From Modestobacter marinus (GTDB taxonomy: Bacteria; Actinomycetota; Actinomycetes; Mycobacteriales; Geodermatophilaceae): a stretch of 64,000 nucleotides of DNA. Shown here in pieces: positions 25,798 to 35,755 of the stretch. Numbering within the stretch: the first letter of the stretch is position 1; every line of letters begins with the position of its first letter. Under the pieces are notes generated by a model, which had not been told where the DNA came from, ran no database searches, and saw only the letters and a program-made list of their open reading frames with translations. The DNA lies in contig NZ_JABGCH010000016.1 of the NCBI RefSeq assembly GCF_019799945.1, forward strand, positions 1 to 64,000, written 5' to 3'. The position numbers and the translations under genes were made by a program.

Positions 25798-26811
25798 ATG
25801 CGCCTTCCCAAGCCACGGGGCCCGCTGAGCGCCGCACTGGTGACCGACCTCGCCGCCGGGCACACGCTCGGCGCCCGCACGACCGCTGCCGCCGAGACCG
25901 CGCTCGCCTCGGTCCCCGACGTCCTCATCGACGACGACCTGCAGCTGAGCCTCGCGATCTGCTACGAGCTGCACTACCGCGGGTTCGACGGCGTCGACGA
26001 CGCGTGGGAGTGGGACCCCGAGCTGCTGCGGCTGCGCGGCCGCCTCGAGGAGCGGCACCTGACCGCCCTGCGGGAGCTGGCCGGGGACGTCGAGGTCACC
26101 GACGACCCGGTCGACCAGCAGCTTGCCGCCCTGATCGCCGCCGACGACGGCCCCTCGCTCTCCCGGTACCTGGCCCGGCACGGGACCGTGGAGCAGTGGC
26201 GGGAGTACCTGACCCTGCGGTCGGTGTACCACCTCAAGGAGGGCGACCCGCACACCTGGGCGATCCCCCGCCTCGCCGGGCGGAGCAAGGCCGCGCTGGT
26301 CGAGATCCAGGCCGACGAGTACGGCGGAGGCGTGCCCGAGCGCATGCACAGCCAGCTGTTCGCCGGGATGATGCGCGACCTCGGCCTCGACCCCGGTTAC
26401 GGCGTGCTCTGGGACGACGCCCCCGCCGTGGCGTTCACGGCGGTCAACACGATGTCCCTGTTCGGGCTGCACCGGCGCCGGCGCGGGGCGTGCCTCGGTC
26501 ACCTGGCCGCGGTCGAGATGACCTCCTCCGAGCCCAGCCGCCGGTACTCCTCGGGGCTGCGCCGGCTGGGCTTCGGGGACCGCACGACCGTCTTCTACGA
26601 CGAGCACGTCGAGGCCGACGCGGTGCACGAGCAGATCGCCTCGGTCGACATGTGCGGCTCGCTGGTGGCCGAGACCCCGGCACTGGCCGCCGACGTCCTC
26701 TTCGGGGCCCGCTGCTCCCTCGTCCTGGACGGCCTGGCCGCCACCCACCTGCTCGGCGCCTGGGAGCAGGGCCGGTCGGCCCTCCGTCAGGAACCGGAGC
26801 TCGCTGCCTGA
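25798..26811 (+). CDS. Iron-containing redox enzyme family protein (haem oxygenase-like fold)
   Basis: The 337-aa protein matches the haem-oxygenase-like diiron superfamily. LSLAICYELHYRGFDGVDDAWEW holds a Glu and a His (ExxH). LVEIQADEYGGG supplies the second acidic/Asp pair, and VEADAVHEQIASVDM the third. These positions fit a diiron or iron centre as in the HO-like oxidases and desaturases. No substrate is evident. The ATG at 25798 lacks a clear Shine-Dalgarno. Its last 25 bases overlap the end of the convergent CDGSH gene. Confidence 0.82.
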   Translation: MRLPKPRGPLSAALVTDLAAGHTLGARTTAAAETALASVPDVLIDDDLQLSLAICYELHYRGFDGVDDAWEWDPELLRLRGRLEERHLTALRELAGDVEVTDDPVDQQLAALIAADDGPSLSRYLARHGTVEQWREYLTLRSVYHLKEGDPHTWAIPRLAGRSKAALVEIQADEYGGGVPERMHSQLFAGMMRDLGLDPGYGVLWDDAPAVAFTAVNTMSLFGLHRRRRGACLGHLAAVEMTSSEPSRRYSSGLRRLGFGDRTTVFYDEHVEADAVHEQIASVDMCGSLVAETPALAADVLFGARCSLVLDGLAATHLLGAWEQGRSALRQEPELAA

Positions 26812-27128
26812 TCCCCGCGGCCGGTGTCCCCGAACAGCCGGGCCGCCGGCCGCGGGCGGGCCGGGGCGCTGCCGGAGTGGAAACCGGCCCGCTTGTGCGT
26901 GCCGTCGCAGAACGGCTTGATCGCCGACTTCCCGCACCGGCACAGCGCGACGGTCTTCCGGCCGGGGTCGATCTCGTTGCCGTCGGTGTCGACCAGCCGG
27001 AAGTCGCCGCGGACGATCAGCGGCCCGTCCCGGTACGGCGTGATGGTCGCCGTCGGCTCGTCGGACGGCGGGAGGTCCCGCACCAGCTCGTCGGAGACGT
27101 CGACGGACTCCTCGGGATCCGTGCTCAA
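26787..27128 (-). CDS. CDGSH iron-sulfur domain protein (mitoNEET-like)
   Basis: A 113-aa protein. After PYRDGPLIVRGDFRLVDTDG comes TVALCRCGKSAIKPFCDGTH, the C-x-C-x(n)-C-D-G-x-H ligand set of the [2Fe-2S] CDGSH domain, in one copy. These proteins are redox or cluster-transfer factors in the cytoplasm. The likely start is a TTG at 27128 with GGGGAG upstream, 6 bases after the glnE stop. An internal GTG at 27083 is the alternative. The C-terminal tail is basic and Ala/Pro-rich and overlaps the opposite gene. Confidence 0.85.
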   Translation of the reverse strand: MSTDPEESVDVSDELVRDLPPSDEPTATITPYRDGPLIVRGDFRLVDTDGNEIDPGRKTVALCRCGKSAIKPFCDGTHKRAGFHSGSAPARPRPAARLFGDTGRGDQAASSGS

Positions 27129-27133
27129 CCCGG

Positions 27134-30100
27134 TCAGCTCCCCTCGGGACGGTCGTAGAACACCCGCTCCGCCACGGCCCGGGCCCGCCGGGTGACGCGC
27201 CGGTAGTCGTCGAGGAACCGGCCGGCGTCCACGTCGGGTCCGTAGCCGCAGGCGCGGGCGACGCCGTTGAGCTCCAGCCCCTGCCGCGGCAGCTGGTCCC
27301 CGGGCCGGCCGCGGACCAGGAAGACGGCGTTGCGGGCGCGGCTGGCCAGCTCCCAGGCCGTCTGCAGCGCGTCGGCCTGCTCGGCGTCCAGCAGGGCGGC
27401 GTCCCGCAGTGCCACGAGCGCGTCGACGGTGGGGGTCACCCGCAGCGCCGGCACCCGGGCGGCGTGCTGCAGCTGGAGCAGCTGCACGGTCCACTCGACG
27501 TCGGCCAGCCCGCCGCGGCCCAGCTTGGTGTGCGTGGCCGGGTCCGCGCCGCGGGGCAGCCGCTCGCTGTCGACCCGCGCCTTGATCCGGCGGATCTCGG
27601 CCACCTGCTCGGCGTTCAGCCCGCCGTCGGGGTAGCGCAGCGGGTCGATGAGCGCGACGAACGCCCGGCCCAGCTCCTCGTCCCCGGCGACCGGCGCGGC
27701 CCGCAGCAGCGCCTGCACCTCCCAGATCGCCACCCAGCGCTGGTAGTACTCGGCGAACGCCGACAGGCTGCGGGACAGCGCCCCCTGCCGGCCCTCGGGC
27801 CGCAGGTTGGCGTCGACCTCGAACGCCGGGTCGGGCGCCGGCTCGGACAGCAGCCGGCGCAGCGTGTGGGCGACGGAGTTGGCCGCCTGCGCCGCGCGGG
27901 ACTCCTCGGTGCCGCCGCGCGCCCGGTGCACGAACAGGACGTCGGCGTCGGACCCGTAGCCCATCTCCGCCCCACCCAGCCGGCCCATGCCGATGACCGC
28001 GAGGTCGGCCGGCACGTCCTCGGGCGCCACGCCCGCCTCGGCCGCCCAGTTGCGCACGGCGGCGTCCAGGCCGGCCTGCAGGGTGGCGACGGCGACGTCG
28101 TGCAGCGCCCGGCCGACCCGGACGACGTCCAGCCGGCCGAGCAGGTCCGCGCAGGCGATCCGCAGCAGCTCCTGGCGGCGCAGCGAGCGCAGCACCCGCA
28201 CCCCGGCCGTCGCGTCGCCGGCCCGGGCGACGGCCTGCCGCCAGGCGGAGGCGAGCGTGTCGGCCGAGCGCGGCTCCAGCTGCGCGTCGTCGCTGAGCAG
28301 CCGCATCGCCTCGGGGGTGCGGGTGAGCAGGCCGGCGACGTACTGGCTGGAGCCCAGCAGCAGCGCGAGCCGCTCGGCGGTCTGGCCCTCGTCCCGCAGC
28401 AGCCGCAGGAACCACTGGTCCCGGCCCAGCGCCTCGCTGACCCGGCGGTAGGCCAGCAGGCCGGCGTCCGGGTCGGCGCAGGCGGCGAACGTCTGGATGA
28501 GCACCGGCAGCAGGTAGCGCTGCATGGACGCCGAGCGGCTCAGCCCGCCGGTCAGCGCACCCATGTGCCGCAGCGCGCCCTCGGGGTCGGCGAAGCCCAG
28601 CGCCCGCAGCCACTCCCCCGCCGCCCTGGGCCCGAGCTGCAGCTGCTCGCCGGGGACCTTGGCCACCGCGTTGAGCATCGGCCGGTAGAACAGCTTCTCG
28701 TGCAGCCGGCGCACCACCCGGGTGTGCAGGGCGAGCTCCGCCCGGAGCACCTCCACCGAGTCGCCGCGGGCGTCGGGCTTGTAGCCCAGCGACCGGGCCA
28801 GCCAGCGCAGCTGGTCGTCGGCCACCGGGATCAGGTGGGTGCGGCGGAGCCGGAGCAGCTGGAGGCGGTGCTCGACGGTGCGCAGGAAGCGGTAGGCGGC
28901 GATCAGCGTGGCGACGTCGTCCCGGCCGATGTAGCCACCGGCGCCGAGCACGGTGAGCGCGGGGATCGTGCCGCCGACCCGCAGCGAGACGTCGGCGCGG
29001 CCGTGCACCAGCTGCAGCAGCTGCACGCTGAACTCGACGTCCCGGAGGCCGCCGCGGCCCAGCTTCAGCTCCCGGTCGGCCTGCGCGGCCGGGATGTGCT
29101 TCTCCACGCGGCGGCGCATCGCCTGGATCTCCCCGACGAAGCCCGGCCGGTCACCGGCCTTCCAGACCAGCGGCCACAGCGCGTCGACGTACTCCTGGCC
29201 GAGCGCCGGGTCACCGGCGACCGGCCGCATCTTCAGCAGCGCCTGGAACTCCCAGGTGCTGGCCCACTGCTCGTAGTAGGCGCGGTGCCCGGCGAGGGTG
29301 CGCACCAGGACGCCGGCCTTGCCCTCCGGCCGGAGCGCGGCGTCGACCTCCCAGGCGGCCTGCCCGCAGATCCGCATGAGCGCCCCGGCGACCCGGGTGG
29401 CGGTGGCCAGCGCCGCGGGCTCGTCGTGGCCGCCGGGCACGTCGGCCAGCGCCTCGGCGACGAACACCACGTCGACGTCGCTGACGTAGTTGAGCTCGCG
29501 GCCGCCGGTCTTGCCCAGCGCGATGACCGCCAGCCGGCACGGCGCCGACCCGTCGGGCTGCTCGGCCACGGCCAGCGCCAGCCCGGCGGCGAGCACGGCC
29601 CCGGCGATGTCGGCCAGCTCCGCGGCGACCTCGTCGGCGGGCAGTCCGTCACCGAGGTCGCGCCCGGCCACCGACAGGACCGCCCGCAGGTAGGCGTGCT
29701 TGAGGTCGCGGACCCGGGTGGGGTCGGTGTCCGAGGCCGCGGCGCCCAGGCCCACTCCCCACGGCGGGTCGTCCGGGTCGGCGCCCACCGCGAACAGCAT
29801 CTGCTGCTGCAGCTCCTGGGCGCTGGGCCGGGCGGCCCAGCGGTCCTCGGTGTCGAGCACGACCCAGTCGCCCGGATGGGCGACCAGGTGGTCGGCGAGC
29901 CCGGCCGAGGCGCCCAGCACGGCGAGCAGCCGCGAGCGCAGCTGCCCCGAGCCGCGCAGCCGGGCGAGCAGTGCTGCGGCGGGGCCGCCGTCGGGGTCGT
30001 CGGCGTCCAGGGCCTCGACCAGCCGGGCCAGCGACCGGAGGGCGAGGTCGGGGTCGCCGGCGCGGGCCAGCGCCGCGACCACCGGGCCGGCCTCGGGGTC

Positions 30101-30256
30101 GGCGGGCTCGTTGCGCTCGAGGTCCCACAGCCCCAGCGAGGGGTCGGACAGCAGCCGCGCGGCGCGGGCGCCGTCCTCGAACCCGAAGCGGACCAGCCGG
30201 ACGACGGCCCGCCGCGGCACCTCCTCCTCGGGCGTCCGCCGGGGCACGGTGGTCAC
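27134..30256 (-). CDS. glnE: Bifunctional glutamine synthetase adenylyltransferase/deadenylylase
   Basis: A 1040-aa GlnE, close to the usual actinobacterial length. It has two nucleotidyltransferase domains, each with a G-x-GG...D-x-D signature: VIALGKTGGRELNYVSDVDV (N-terminal, deadenylylating) and MGRLGGAEMGYGSDADVLF (C-terminal, adenylylating). Helical regulatory segments follow each (KLGRGGLRDVEFSVQLLQLV, KLGRGGLADVEWTVQLLQLQ). It modifies GlnA on a tyrosine in response to nitrogen status. The start is a GTG two bases after the amidotransferase stop. The order glnA2-amidotransferase-glnE resembles other actinobacteria. Confidence 0.97.
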   Translation of the reverse strand: MTTVPRRTPEEEVPRRAVVRLVRFGFEDGARAARLLSDPSLGLWDLERNEPADPEAGPVVAALARAGDPDLALRSLARLVEALDADDPDGGPAAALLARLRGSGQLRSRLLAVLGASAGLADHLVAHPGDWVVLDTEDRWAARPSAQELQQQMLFAVGADPDDPPWGVGLGAAASDTDPTRVRDLKHAYLRAVLSVAGRDLGDGLPADEVAAELADIAGAVLAAGLALAVAEQPDGSAPCRLAVIALGKTGGRELNYVSDVDVVFVAEALADVPGGHDEPAALATATRVAGALMRICGQAAWEVDAALRPEGKAGVLVRTLAGHRAYYEQWASTWEFQALLKMRPVAGDPALGQEYVDALWPLVWKAGDRPGFVGEIQAMRRRVEKHIPAAQADRELKLGRGGLRDVEFSVQLLQLVHGRADVSLRVGGTIPALTVLGAGGYIGRDDVATLIAAYRFLRTVEHRLQLLRLRRTHLIPVADDQLRWLARSLGYKPDARGDSVEVLRAELALHTRVVRRLHEKLFYRPMLNAVAKVPGEQLQLGPRAAGEWLRALGFADPEGALRHMGALTGGLSRSASMQRYLLPVLIQTFAACADPDAGLLAYRRVSEALGRDQWFLRLLRDEGQTAERLALLLGSSQYVAGLLTRTPEAMRLLSDDAQLEPRSADTLASAWRQAVARAGDATAGVRVLRSLRRQELLRIACADLLGRLDVVRVGRALHDVAVATLQAGLDAAVRNWAAEAGVAPEDVPADLAVIGMGRLGGAEMGYGSDADVLFVHRARGGTEESRAAQAANSVAHTLRRLLSEPAPDPAFEVDANLRPEGRQGALSRSLSAFAEYYQRWVAIWEVQALLRAAPVAGDEELGRAFVALIDPLRYPDGGLNAEQVAEIRRIKARVDSERLPRGADPATHTKLGRGGLADVEWTVQLLQLQHAARVPALRVTPTVDALVALRDAALLDAEQADALQTAWELASRARNAVFLVRGRPGDQLPRQGLELNGVARACGYGPDVDAGRFLDDYRRVTRRARAVAERVFYDRPEGS

Positions 30257-30258
30257 CG

Positions 30259-31005
30259 TCAGTTCCCCACCGGCGCCGGTCGGCGGCGGGCGTGCTCCTG
30301 CACCAGGGCGGCGAACCGGCCGGCGAAGGGCGCCCACACCTCGGCCACGTCGGGGTGGACGGCGGCCGCGCGGGCGCAGATGGTCTCGATGCCCAGCCCG
30401 CTGGCGGCGACACCGACCGAGTCGCTCTCGGCCCACTGGCGGATGATCGCGTCGTCGGTCTCGATGTGGAACTGGATGCCGTACACGTGCTCCCCCACCC
30501 GGTAGGCCTGGTTCGGGTAGAGGACGCTGCTGGCCAGCAGCGTCGCCCCGGTCGGCAGCCGGTCGATCTCGTCGTGGTGGAACTGCAGCACGTCCGGCGA
30601 GAGCGGCAGCGGCGCGAACAGCGGGTCGGCGCAAGCGGCGTCCCGCTTGGCCACCAGGGTGGCGCCGACCTCGGGGCCCTCGACGCCCACCCGGGTGCTG
30701 CCGCCGCCGACCTGGGCCAGCAGCTGCGCGCCGAGGCAGACGCCCAGGGTCGGGACGTCCTCGGCGACCGCCGTCGCGAGCAGCGCGCGCACCTCGACCA
30801 GCTCCGGCGACACCTCGGCCGGGTCGAGGGAGGACTGCGGCCCGCCCAGCACCAGCAGCCCGTCGTGCCCGGTCAGGTCACCCGGCAGCGGGTCACCTGC
30901 GCTGAGGTGCCGCTCGTCGAGCTCGAGCCCCGCCTCGCGGAGCCACTGCCCGAGGCGGGCCGGCGGGTCGGTGTGGTGCGGGACGACGACGAGCAGACGG
31001 GCCAC
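30259..31005 (-). CDS. Class I glutamine amidotransferase-like protein
   Basis: A 248-aa GATase1 domain. Catalytic Cys lies in LGVCLGAQLLAQVGGG and catalytic His/Glu in YGIQFHIETD, with oxyanion GGPQSS. This resembles the stand-alone GMP synthase-like amidotransferases (YfeJ type), including gamma-glutamyl hydrolases of polyamine breakdown. It sits between glnA2 and glnE. Because Streptomyces GlnA2-type enzymes glutamylate polyamines, a matching gamma-glutamyl hydrolase is a possible but unproven role. Confidence 0.88.
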   Translation of the reverse strand: MARLLVVVPHHTDPPARLGQWLREAGLELDERHLSAGDPLPGDLTGHDGLLVLGGPQSSLDPAEVSPELVEVRALLATAVAEDVPTLGVCLGAQLLAQVGGGSTRVGVEGPEVGATLVAKRDAACADPLFAPLPLSPDVLQFHHDEIDRLPTGATLLASSVLYPNQAYRVGEHVYGIQFHIETDDAIIRQWAESDSVGVAASGLGIETICARAAAVHPDVAEVWAPFAGRFAALVQEHARRRPAPVGN

Positions 31006-31050
31006 GCCTGCGAGGTTAGTGCGCCGCGTGGTGCGTCCCCCGCATCCCGG

Positions 31051-32400
31051 CTACAGGCCGGGCAGGTAGCGCCGCAGCTCGAACGGGGTGACCTCGCGGC
31101 GGTAGGTGCCGAACTCCTCCCGCTTGTTGCGCAGGAAGAAGTCGAACACGTGCTCGCCGAGGGTCTCCGCGACCAGCTCGCTGCGCTCCATCGCGGTCAG
31201 CGCCTCACCCAGCGACACCGGCAGGTCCTGGTAGCCGGCGGCGCGGCGCTCGGTGTCGGTGAGCGACCAGACGTCGTCCTCCGCCTCCGGCGGCAGCTCG
31301 TAGCCCTTCTCGATGCCCCGCAGCCCGGCGGCGAGCAGCACCGCGAAGGTCAGGTACGGGTTGCACGCCGAGTCCGGCGACCGCACCTCGACCCGGGCGG
31401 ACTGGCCCTTGTTCGGCTTGTAGGAGGGCAGCCGGACCAGCGCCGACCGGTTGGCGCGGCCCCAGGTCGCCGCCGTCGGGGCCTCCGTGCCGGCGAGCAG
31501 CCGGCGGTAGGAGTTGACCGTCTGGTTGGTGATCGCGGTGTACTCGCCGGCGTGGGTGAGCAGGCCGGCGATGAACTGCTTGGCCGTCGTCGACAACCGC
31601 ATCGGGTCGGCCGGGTCGTGGAACGCGTTGCGGTCGCCCTCGAACAGCGACAGGTGGGTGTGCATCGCCGAGCCGGCCAGGTCGGTGAACGGCTTGGGCA
31701 TGAAGGTCGCGTGGACGTCCTGGGCCAGCGCGACCTCACGGACGACGTGCCGCAGCGTCATGATGTTGTCCGCCGTCGACAGGGCGTCGGCGTAGCGCAG
31801 GTCGATCTCCTGCTGCCCGGGGGCGACCTCGTGGTGGCTGAACTCCACCGAGATGCCCATCGCCTCCAGCGCGAAGACCGCCTCGCGGCGGAAGTCGTGC
31901 GCCACGTTGTGGGTGGACAGGTCGAAGTAGCCGCCGGTGTCGGCCGGCTCGGGCGGGCTGCCGTCACTGGGCAGATCCTTGAGCAGGAAGAACTCGACCT
32001 CGGGGTGCGTGTAGAAGGTGAACCCCATGTCCGCGGCCTTGGCCAGGGTCCGGCGCAGCACGTGCCGCGGATCGGCCCAGGACGGCGAGCCGTCGGGCAG
32101 CGTGATGTCGCAGAACATCCGCGCCGTGTCGCTGGCCTCCCCGCGGGCGGCCGGCATGACCTGGAAGGTCCCCGGGTCCGGCTTGGCGAGCATGTCGGAC
32201 TCGTAGATGCGGGCGAAGCCCTCGATCGCCGAGCCGTCGAAGCCGATCCCCTCGGCGAACGCCGCCTCGATCTCGGCGGGCGCGACGGCCACCGCCTTCA
32301 GGTATCCCGACACGTCGGTGAACCACAGCCGCACGAAGCGGATGTCGCGTTCCTCCAGGGTCCGCAGGACGAACTCCTGCTGGCGGTCCATGCTCGCCAT
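31051..32400 (-). CDS. glnA2: Glutamine synthetase, GlnA2 type
   Basis: A 449-residue type I-beta-like GS. Seen: [18 protein letters not shown], the metal-binding HPEVEFFLL and [19 protein letters not shown], the [15 protein letters not shown]/glutamate segment, and [14 protein letters not shown] with [16 protein letters not shown]. It adds ammonia, or possibly polyamines, to glutamate gamma-carboxyl. The normal adenylylation motif NLYDLP is replaced by KGYELPPE, so GlnE control of this paralogue is doubtful. GlnA2 beside glnE matches M. tuberculosis and Streptomyces, where GlnA2 is not the main assimilatory GS. GGAGG precedes the ATG at 32400. Confidence 0.93.
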   Translation of the reverse strand: MASMDRQQEFVLRTLEERDIRFVRLWFTDVSGYLKAVAVAPAEIEAAFAEGIGFDGSAIEGFARIYESDMLAKPDPGTFQVMPAARGEASDTARMFCDITLPDGSPSWADPRHVLRRTLAKAADMGFTFYTHPEVEFFLLKDLPSDGSPPEPADTGGYFDLSTHNVAHDFRREAVFALEAMGISVEFSHHEVAPGQQEIDLRYADALSTADNIMTLRHVVREVALAQDVHATFMPKPFTDLAGSAMHTHLSLFEGDRNAFHDPADPMRLSTTAKQFIAGLLTHAGEYTAITNQTVNSYRRLLAGTEAPTAATWGRANRSALVRLPSYKPNKGQSARVEVRSPDSACNPYLTFAVLLAAGLRGIEKGYELPPEAEDDVWSLTDTERRAAGYQDLPVSLGEALTAMERSELVAETLGEHVFDFFLRNKREEFGTYRREVTPFELRRYLPGL

Positions 32401-32613
32401 CGTGGCCTCCGGACGTGACGGGGTTGTTACGACGCCCACCAGCCTGCCTGGTGGGGGTGACCGGGCACAGCAGCACCCCCACCCGAGGTCGCCCGGGGAC
32501 GCCGCGAACGGCTCCAGGTCCCGGCTGCCGTCCTACGATGAGCACGTCGTCAGGGGCGTTGCGGTTCCGGCACGAGCGGCGCGACCGGCCCGGCGCCGGC
32601 GGCGGAGGCCGAG

Positions 32614-33444
32614 ATGGACGTCGTGCTGGCGGTGCTCGTGCTGGCGGTGCTGGGCCTGCTGACCCTCCTGGGCGTGAGCGTCCGGGTGCTCGACCAGTTC
32701 GAACGTGGGGTCGTCCTGCGGTTCGGCCGGCTGCACGGGGACATCCGCGGTCCCGGGCTCACCTTCATCGCGCCGGTCGCCGACCGGCTGCACAAGGTCA
32801 CCATGCAGGTGATCACGATGCCGGTGCCCGCCCAGGAGGGCATCACCCGGGACAACGTCACCGTCAAGGTCGACGCGGTCGTCTACTACCGGGTGTACGA
32901 CCCGGTCCGCGTCGTCGTCGACGTGCAGAACTACCAGGCCGCCATCGCCCAGGTGGCCCAGGCCTCGCTGCGGTCGATCATCGGCAAGAGCGAGCTGGAC
33001 GACCTGCTGTCCAACCGCGAGCGGCTCAACCAGGGCCTGGAGCTGATGCTGGACAGCCCCGCGGTCGACTGGGGCGTGCACATCGACCGGGTGGACATCA
33101 AGGACGTCGCCCTGCCGGAGACGATGAAGCGGTCGATGTCGCGGCAGGCCGAGGCCGAGCGCGAACGCCGCTCCCGGGTGATCACCGCCGAGGGCGAGCT
33201 GCAGGCCTCCCGGAAGCTCGCCGAGGCCGCCGCGGTGATGGGCGCGGAGCCCGCGGCCCTGCAGCTGCGACTGCTGCAGACGATGGTCGAGGTGGCGGCG
33301 GAGAAGAACTCGACCGTCGTCCTCCCCTTCCCGGTCGAGCTGCTGCGCTTCCTGGAGCGGGGCACTCCCCCCGAGCCCGCGCCGCCGGCCGCCAACGGCC
33401 GCGTGCCGGCGCCCCGGCCGGCCTCGGTGACCGACGGCGGGTGA
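32614..33444 (+). CDS. SPFH/Band 7 (slipin-like) membrane protein
   Basis: A 276-residue protein with one N-terminal membrane helix (about 3-22), then a Band 7/stomatin domain: [37 protein letters not shown] and [20 protein letters not shown] helical stretch follows ([20 protein letters not shown]). It oligomerises at lipid domains and often partners with NfeD proteases, none of which is seen here. The proline-rich tail is variable. It is divergent from glnA2 and upstream of panB. Confidence 0.93.
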   Translation: MDVVLAVLVLAVLGLLTLLGVSVRVLDQFERGVVLRFGRLHGDIRGPGLTFIAPVADRLHKVTMQVITMPVPAQEGITRDNVTVKVDAVVYYRVYDPVRVVVDVQNYQAAIAQVAQASLRSIIGKSELDDLLSNRERLNQGLELMLDSPAVDWGVHIDRVDIKDVALPETMKRSMSRQAEAERERRSRVITAEGELQASRKLAEAAAVMGAEPAALQLRLLQTMVEVAAEKNSTVVLPFPVELLRFLERGTPPEPAPPAANGRVPAPRPASVTDGG

Positions 33445-33536
33445 CCCCACCCCCAGCCTGCGACGCCCGGTGTACTTGGATCTGGCCGACGGCACCGGTC
33501 GCCCGGCCGAGCGCGGTCACCTCAGGAGGAGCAGGC

Positions 33537-34367
33537 ATGACCGAGTCGGTTCTCTACGGCGGCCAGTCGACCACCCGGGTCCGGGTGCACCACCTGCAGC
33601 AGGCCAAGGAGCGCGGTGAGCGGTGGGCGATGCTCACCGCCTACGACACCTACGCCGCGCAGGTGTTCGAGGACGCCGGCATCCCGGTGCTGCTCGTGGG
33701 CGACTCCGCGGGCAACGTGGTGCTCGGGCACAGCACCACCGTCCCGGTCACCGTCGAGGACATGCTGCTGCTGACCAAGGCGGTGACCCGGTCCACCCGG
33801 CGGGCGCTGGTGGTCGCCGACCTGCCGTTCGGCAGCTACGAGTCCGGGCCGCAGCAGGCGTTCGACACCGCCGTCCGGCTGATGAAGGAGGGCGGCGCGC
33901 ACGCGGTGAAGCTGGAGGGCGGCGTCCGGGTGGCCCCGCAGATCGAGCTGCTCACCCGCTCGGGCATCCCGGTGATGGCGCACGTGGGCTTCACGCCGCA
34001 GAGCGAGCACGTCCTCGGCGGCTACCGGGTGCAGGGCCGCGGGACGGGCGCGGAGCAGCTGCTCGCCGACGCGCACGCGGTGCAGGAGGCCGGGGCGTTC
34101 GCCGTCGTCCTGGAGATGGTGCCGGCCGCGACCGCCGGCCAGGTGACCAAGGAGCTGGTCATCCCGACCATCGGGATCGGCGCGGGACCGGACTGCGACG
34201 CGCAGGTGCTCGTCTGGCCGGACATGGCAGGGCTCAACGGCGGGCGGGTGCCGAAGTTCGTGAAGAAGTACGCGGACCTGCGGGGTGAGCTGCTGCGGGC
34301 GGCGCAGGAGTACGCCACCGAGGTGCGGACCGGCGCCTTCCCGACCGCGGAGCACTCCTTCGAGTGA
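33537..34367 (+). CDS. panB: 3-methyl-2-oxobutanoate hydroxymethyltransferase
   Basis: The 276-aa PanB makes ketopantoate from 2-oxoisovalerate and methylene-THF in pantothenate/CoA synthesis. Seen: [39 protein letters not shown] (metal site Asp), [42 protein letters not shown] and [18 protein letters not shown]. All are canonical. AGGAGG lies 7 bases before the ATG. Its last 95 bases belong to the direct repeat that recurs at 54673, where a damaged copy of this tail is found. Confidence 0.98.
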   Translation: MTESVLYGGQSTTRVRVHHLQQAKERGERWAMLTAYDTYAAQVFEDAGIPVLLVGDSAGNVVLGHSTTVPVTVEDMLLLTKAVTRSTRRALVVADLPFGSYESGPQQAFDTAVRLMKEGGAHAVKLEGGVRVAPQIELLTRSGIPVMAHVGFTPQSEHVLGGYRVQGRGTGAEQLLADAHAVQEAGAFAVVLEMVPAATAGQVTKELVIPTIGIGAGPDCDAQVLVWPDMAGLNGGRVPKFVKKYADLRGELLRAAQEYATEVRTGAFPTAEHSFE

Positions 34368-34436
34368 GCAGCAGCCCGTGGCCGACGGCGTCCACCCTCA
34401 CCGCCGTGACATGGGTGCCGCCCTGTGTCCGGTCGC
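34272..34436. repeat. Left direct repeat (DR1) of the polysaccharide island
   Basis: This segment is repeated at 54673-54841. The first 120 bases differ by about seven substitutions and one 3-base indel. A 48-base run (34287-34334 and 54688-54735) is identical. The rest aligns with more changes. DR1 holds the intact panB 3' end and a degenerate 3' end of the convergent DUF2784-type gene. Confidence 0.9.
34362..34436 (-). pseudogene. Degenerate 3' end of the DUF2784-type gene (in DR1)
   Basis: Read leftward with a one-base gap, this gives TQGGTHVTAVRVDAVGHGLL. That aligns with TQVGIYVTAVGANAVGYGLL of the intact gene at 54662-55108. The rest of the gene is absent here, so it is a fragment left by the event that placed the island. 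Confidence 0.75.
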
Positions 34437-34699
34437 GGCGGGCGCTGGTCGACCAACGGTAGGACCACGATCACCCACCGCGCCCGACACCCACGGTCGA
34501 GCAGGATTCCGGGTCGTCCCCGTCGTAAACCGTTGTCGGGTTCGTCCGGCCGTCGGTTGACTCCGCGCCTCACATGAAGGTTCACGCGGCCGGCCCGCGG
34601 GTGACCCGTCGTGCCGGCCCAGATCGACGGCTGGTCCGGACGTCGTCCCGGGTCCGTGGTCGGTGAGCACCCGACGCCAAGAAGGGGCGGCCGAGGTCG
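34437..34699. other. Leader region of the island
   Basis: About 260 bases between DR1 and the first island gene. TTGACT at 34557-34562 could be a -35 element but no convincing -10 follows at 16-18 bases. An AAGGGG/GAGG purine patch precedes the ATG at 34700. No gene is seen. Confidence 0.4.
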
Positions 34700-35755
34700 A
34701 TGGTCCTCTCCACGTGCTCGATCGGGATCGCTGTCGTGGGTGCCGGCTACTGGGGGCCCAACCTCGTCCGCAACGCACAGGCGACTCCCGCACTGCGGCT
34801 GGAGTACCTCTGTGACCTGGACCCGGCCCGTGCACGGGAGGTCCTGGGCGACTACAGCACCGTCCAGGTCAGCACGGACCTGGACGAGGTGCTCGCCGAC
34901 CCGGCGGTCCAGGCGGTGGCGGTGGCCACCCCGGCGGCGACGCACGTCGACATCGCACTCGCCGCGCTGTCCGCCGGCAAGCACGTGCTCGTCGAGAAGC
35001 CGCTGGCGTCGACGTGGGCGGACGGGATGAAGGTGGTGCAGGCCGCCGAGGACGCCGGCCTGGTGCTGATGCTGGACCACACCTACTGCTACACCCCCGC
35101 GGTGACGCGGCTGCGGGACATGCTGCGCGGCGGTGAGCTCGGCGCGCTGCAGTACCTGGACTCGGTGCGCATCAACCTCGGGCTCGTGCAGCCCGACGTC
35201 GACGTCGTCTGGGACCTGGGCCCGCACGACCTGTCGATCCTCGACACCGTCCTGCCCGACGGCGTGCGCCCGGTGACGGTCGCGGCGCAGGGCTCCGACC
35301 CCCTCGGCTGCGGGCAGGTCTGCGTGGCGCACCTGTCCATCCAGTTGTCCAACGGGGCGATCGCCCACGTCCACGTGAACTGGCTGTCGCCGACCAAGGT
35401 GCGGACGACCATCGTCGGCGGATCGCGGCGCACGGTCGTCTGGGACGACCTCAACCCGACCCAGCGGCTGTCGGTCTACGACCGCGGCGTCGAGGCTCGG
35501 GACCCGGGCTCGCTCGGCCCGGAACAGCGTGCCCAGACCCGCGTCGCCTACCGCGTCGGCGACATGGTGGCCCCGGCGCTGCCGGAGAAGGAGGCGTTGC
35601 GCAGCATGATGGCCGAGTTCGCCGCGGCGATCACCGAGAAACGTCCACCGCTGACCGACGGCCGCTCGGGGCTGCGGGTGCTGGCCATGCTCGAGGCGGC
35701 CAGCGAGAGCCTGCGGGCCGGGGGCGCCGCGGTCCCCCTCGGAGACCGGACATGA
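34700..35755 (+). CDS. Gfo/Idh/MocA oxidoreductase (UDP-amino-sugar 3-dehydrogenase type)
   Basis: A 351-aa NAD-dependent dehydrogenase. The Rossmann motif GIAVVGAGYWGPNLVRN opens the protein. HVLVEKPLA has the catalytic Lys, and a C-terminal alpha/beta domain follows (DVVWDLGPHDLSIL with the active His). GYWGPNLVRN is typical of the WlbA/WbpB group, which oxidise C3 of UDP-GlcNAcA for later amination. With the DegT aminotransferase (39996) and hexapeptide acyltransferase (41116) it forms a WlbA-WlbC-WlbB-like trio. Its last 4 bases overlap the epimerase start. Confidence 0.9.
   Translation: MVLSTCSIGIAVVGAGYWGPNLVRNAQATPALRLEYLCDLDPARAREVLGDYSTVQVSTDLDEVLADPAVQAVAVATPAATHVDIALAALSAGKHVLVEKPLASTWADGMKVVQAAEDAGLVLMLDHTYCYTPAVTRLRDMLRGGELGALQYLDSVRINLGLVQPDVDVVWDLGPHDLSILDTVLPDGVRPVTVAAQGSDPLGCGQVCVAHLSIQLSNGAIAHVHVNWLSPTKVRTTIVGGSRRTVVWDDLNPTQRLSVYDRGVEARDPGSLGPEQRAQTRVAYRVGDMVAPALPEKEALRSMMAEFAAAITEKRPPLTDGRSGLRVLAMLEAASESLRAGGAAVPLGDRT

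Noticed and set aside
27464-30505. 1013-codon open frame antisense to glnE
   Set aside because: It is the reverse-strand shadow of a highly conserved gene at very high GC. Composition is Gly/Gln/Arg/Pro-rich with no domain.
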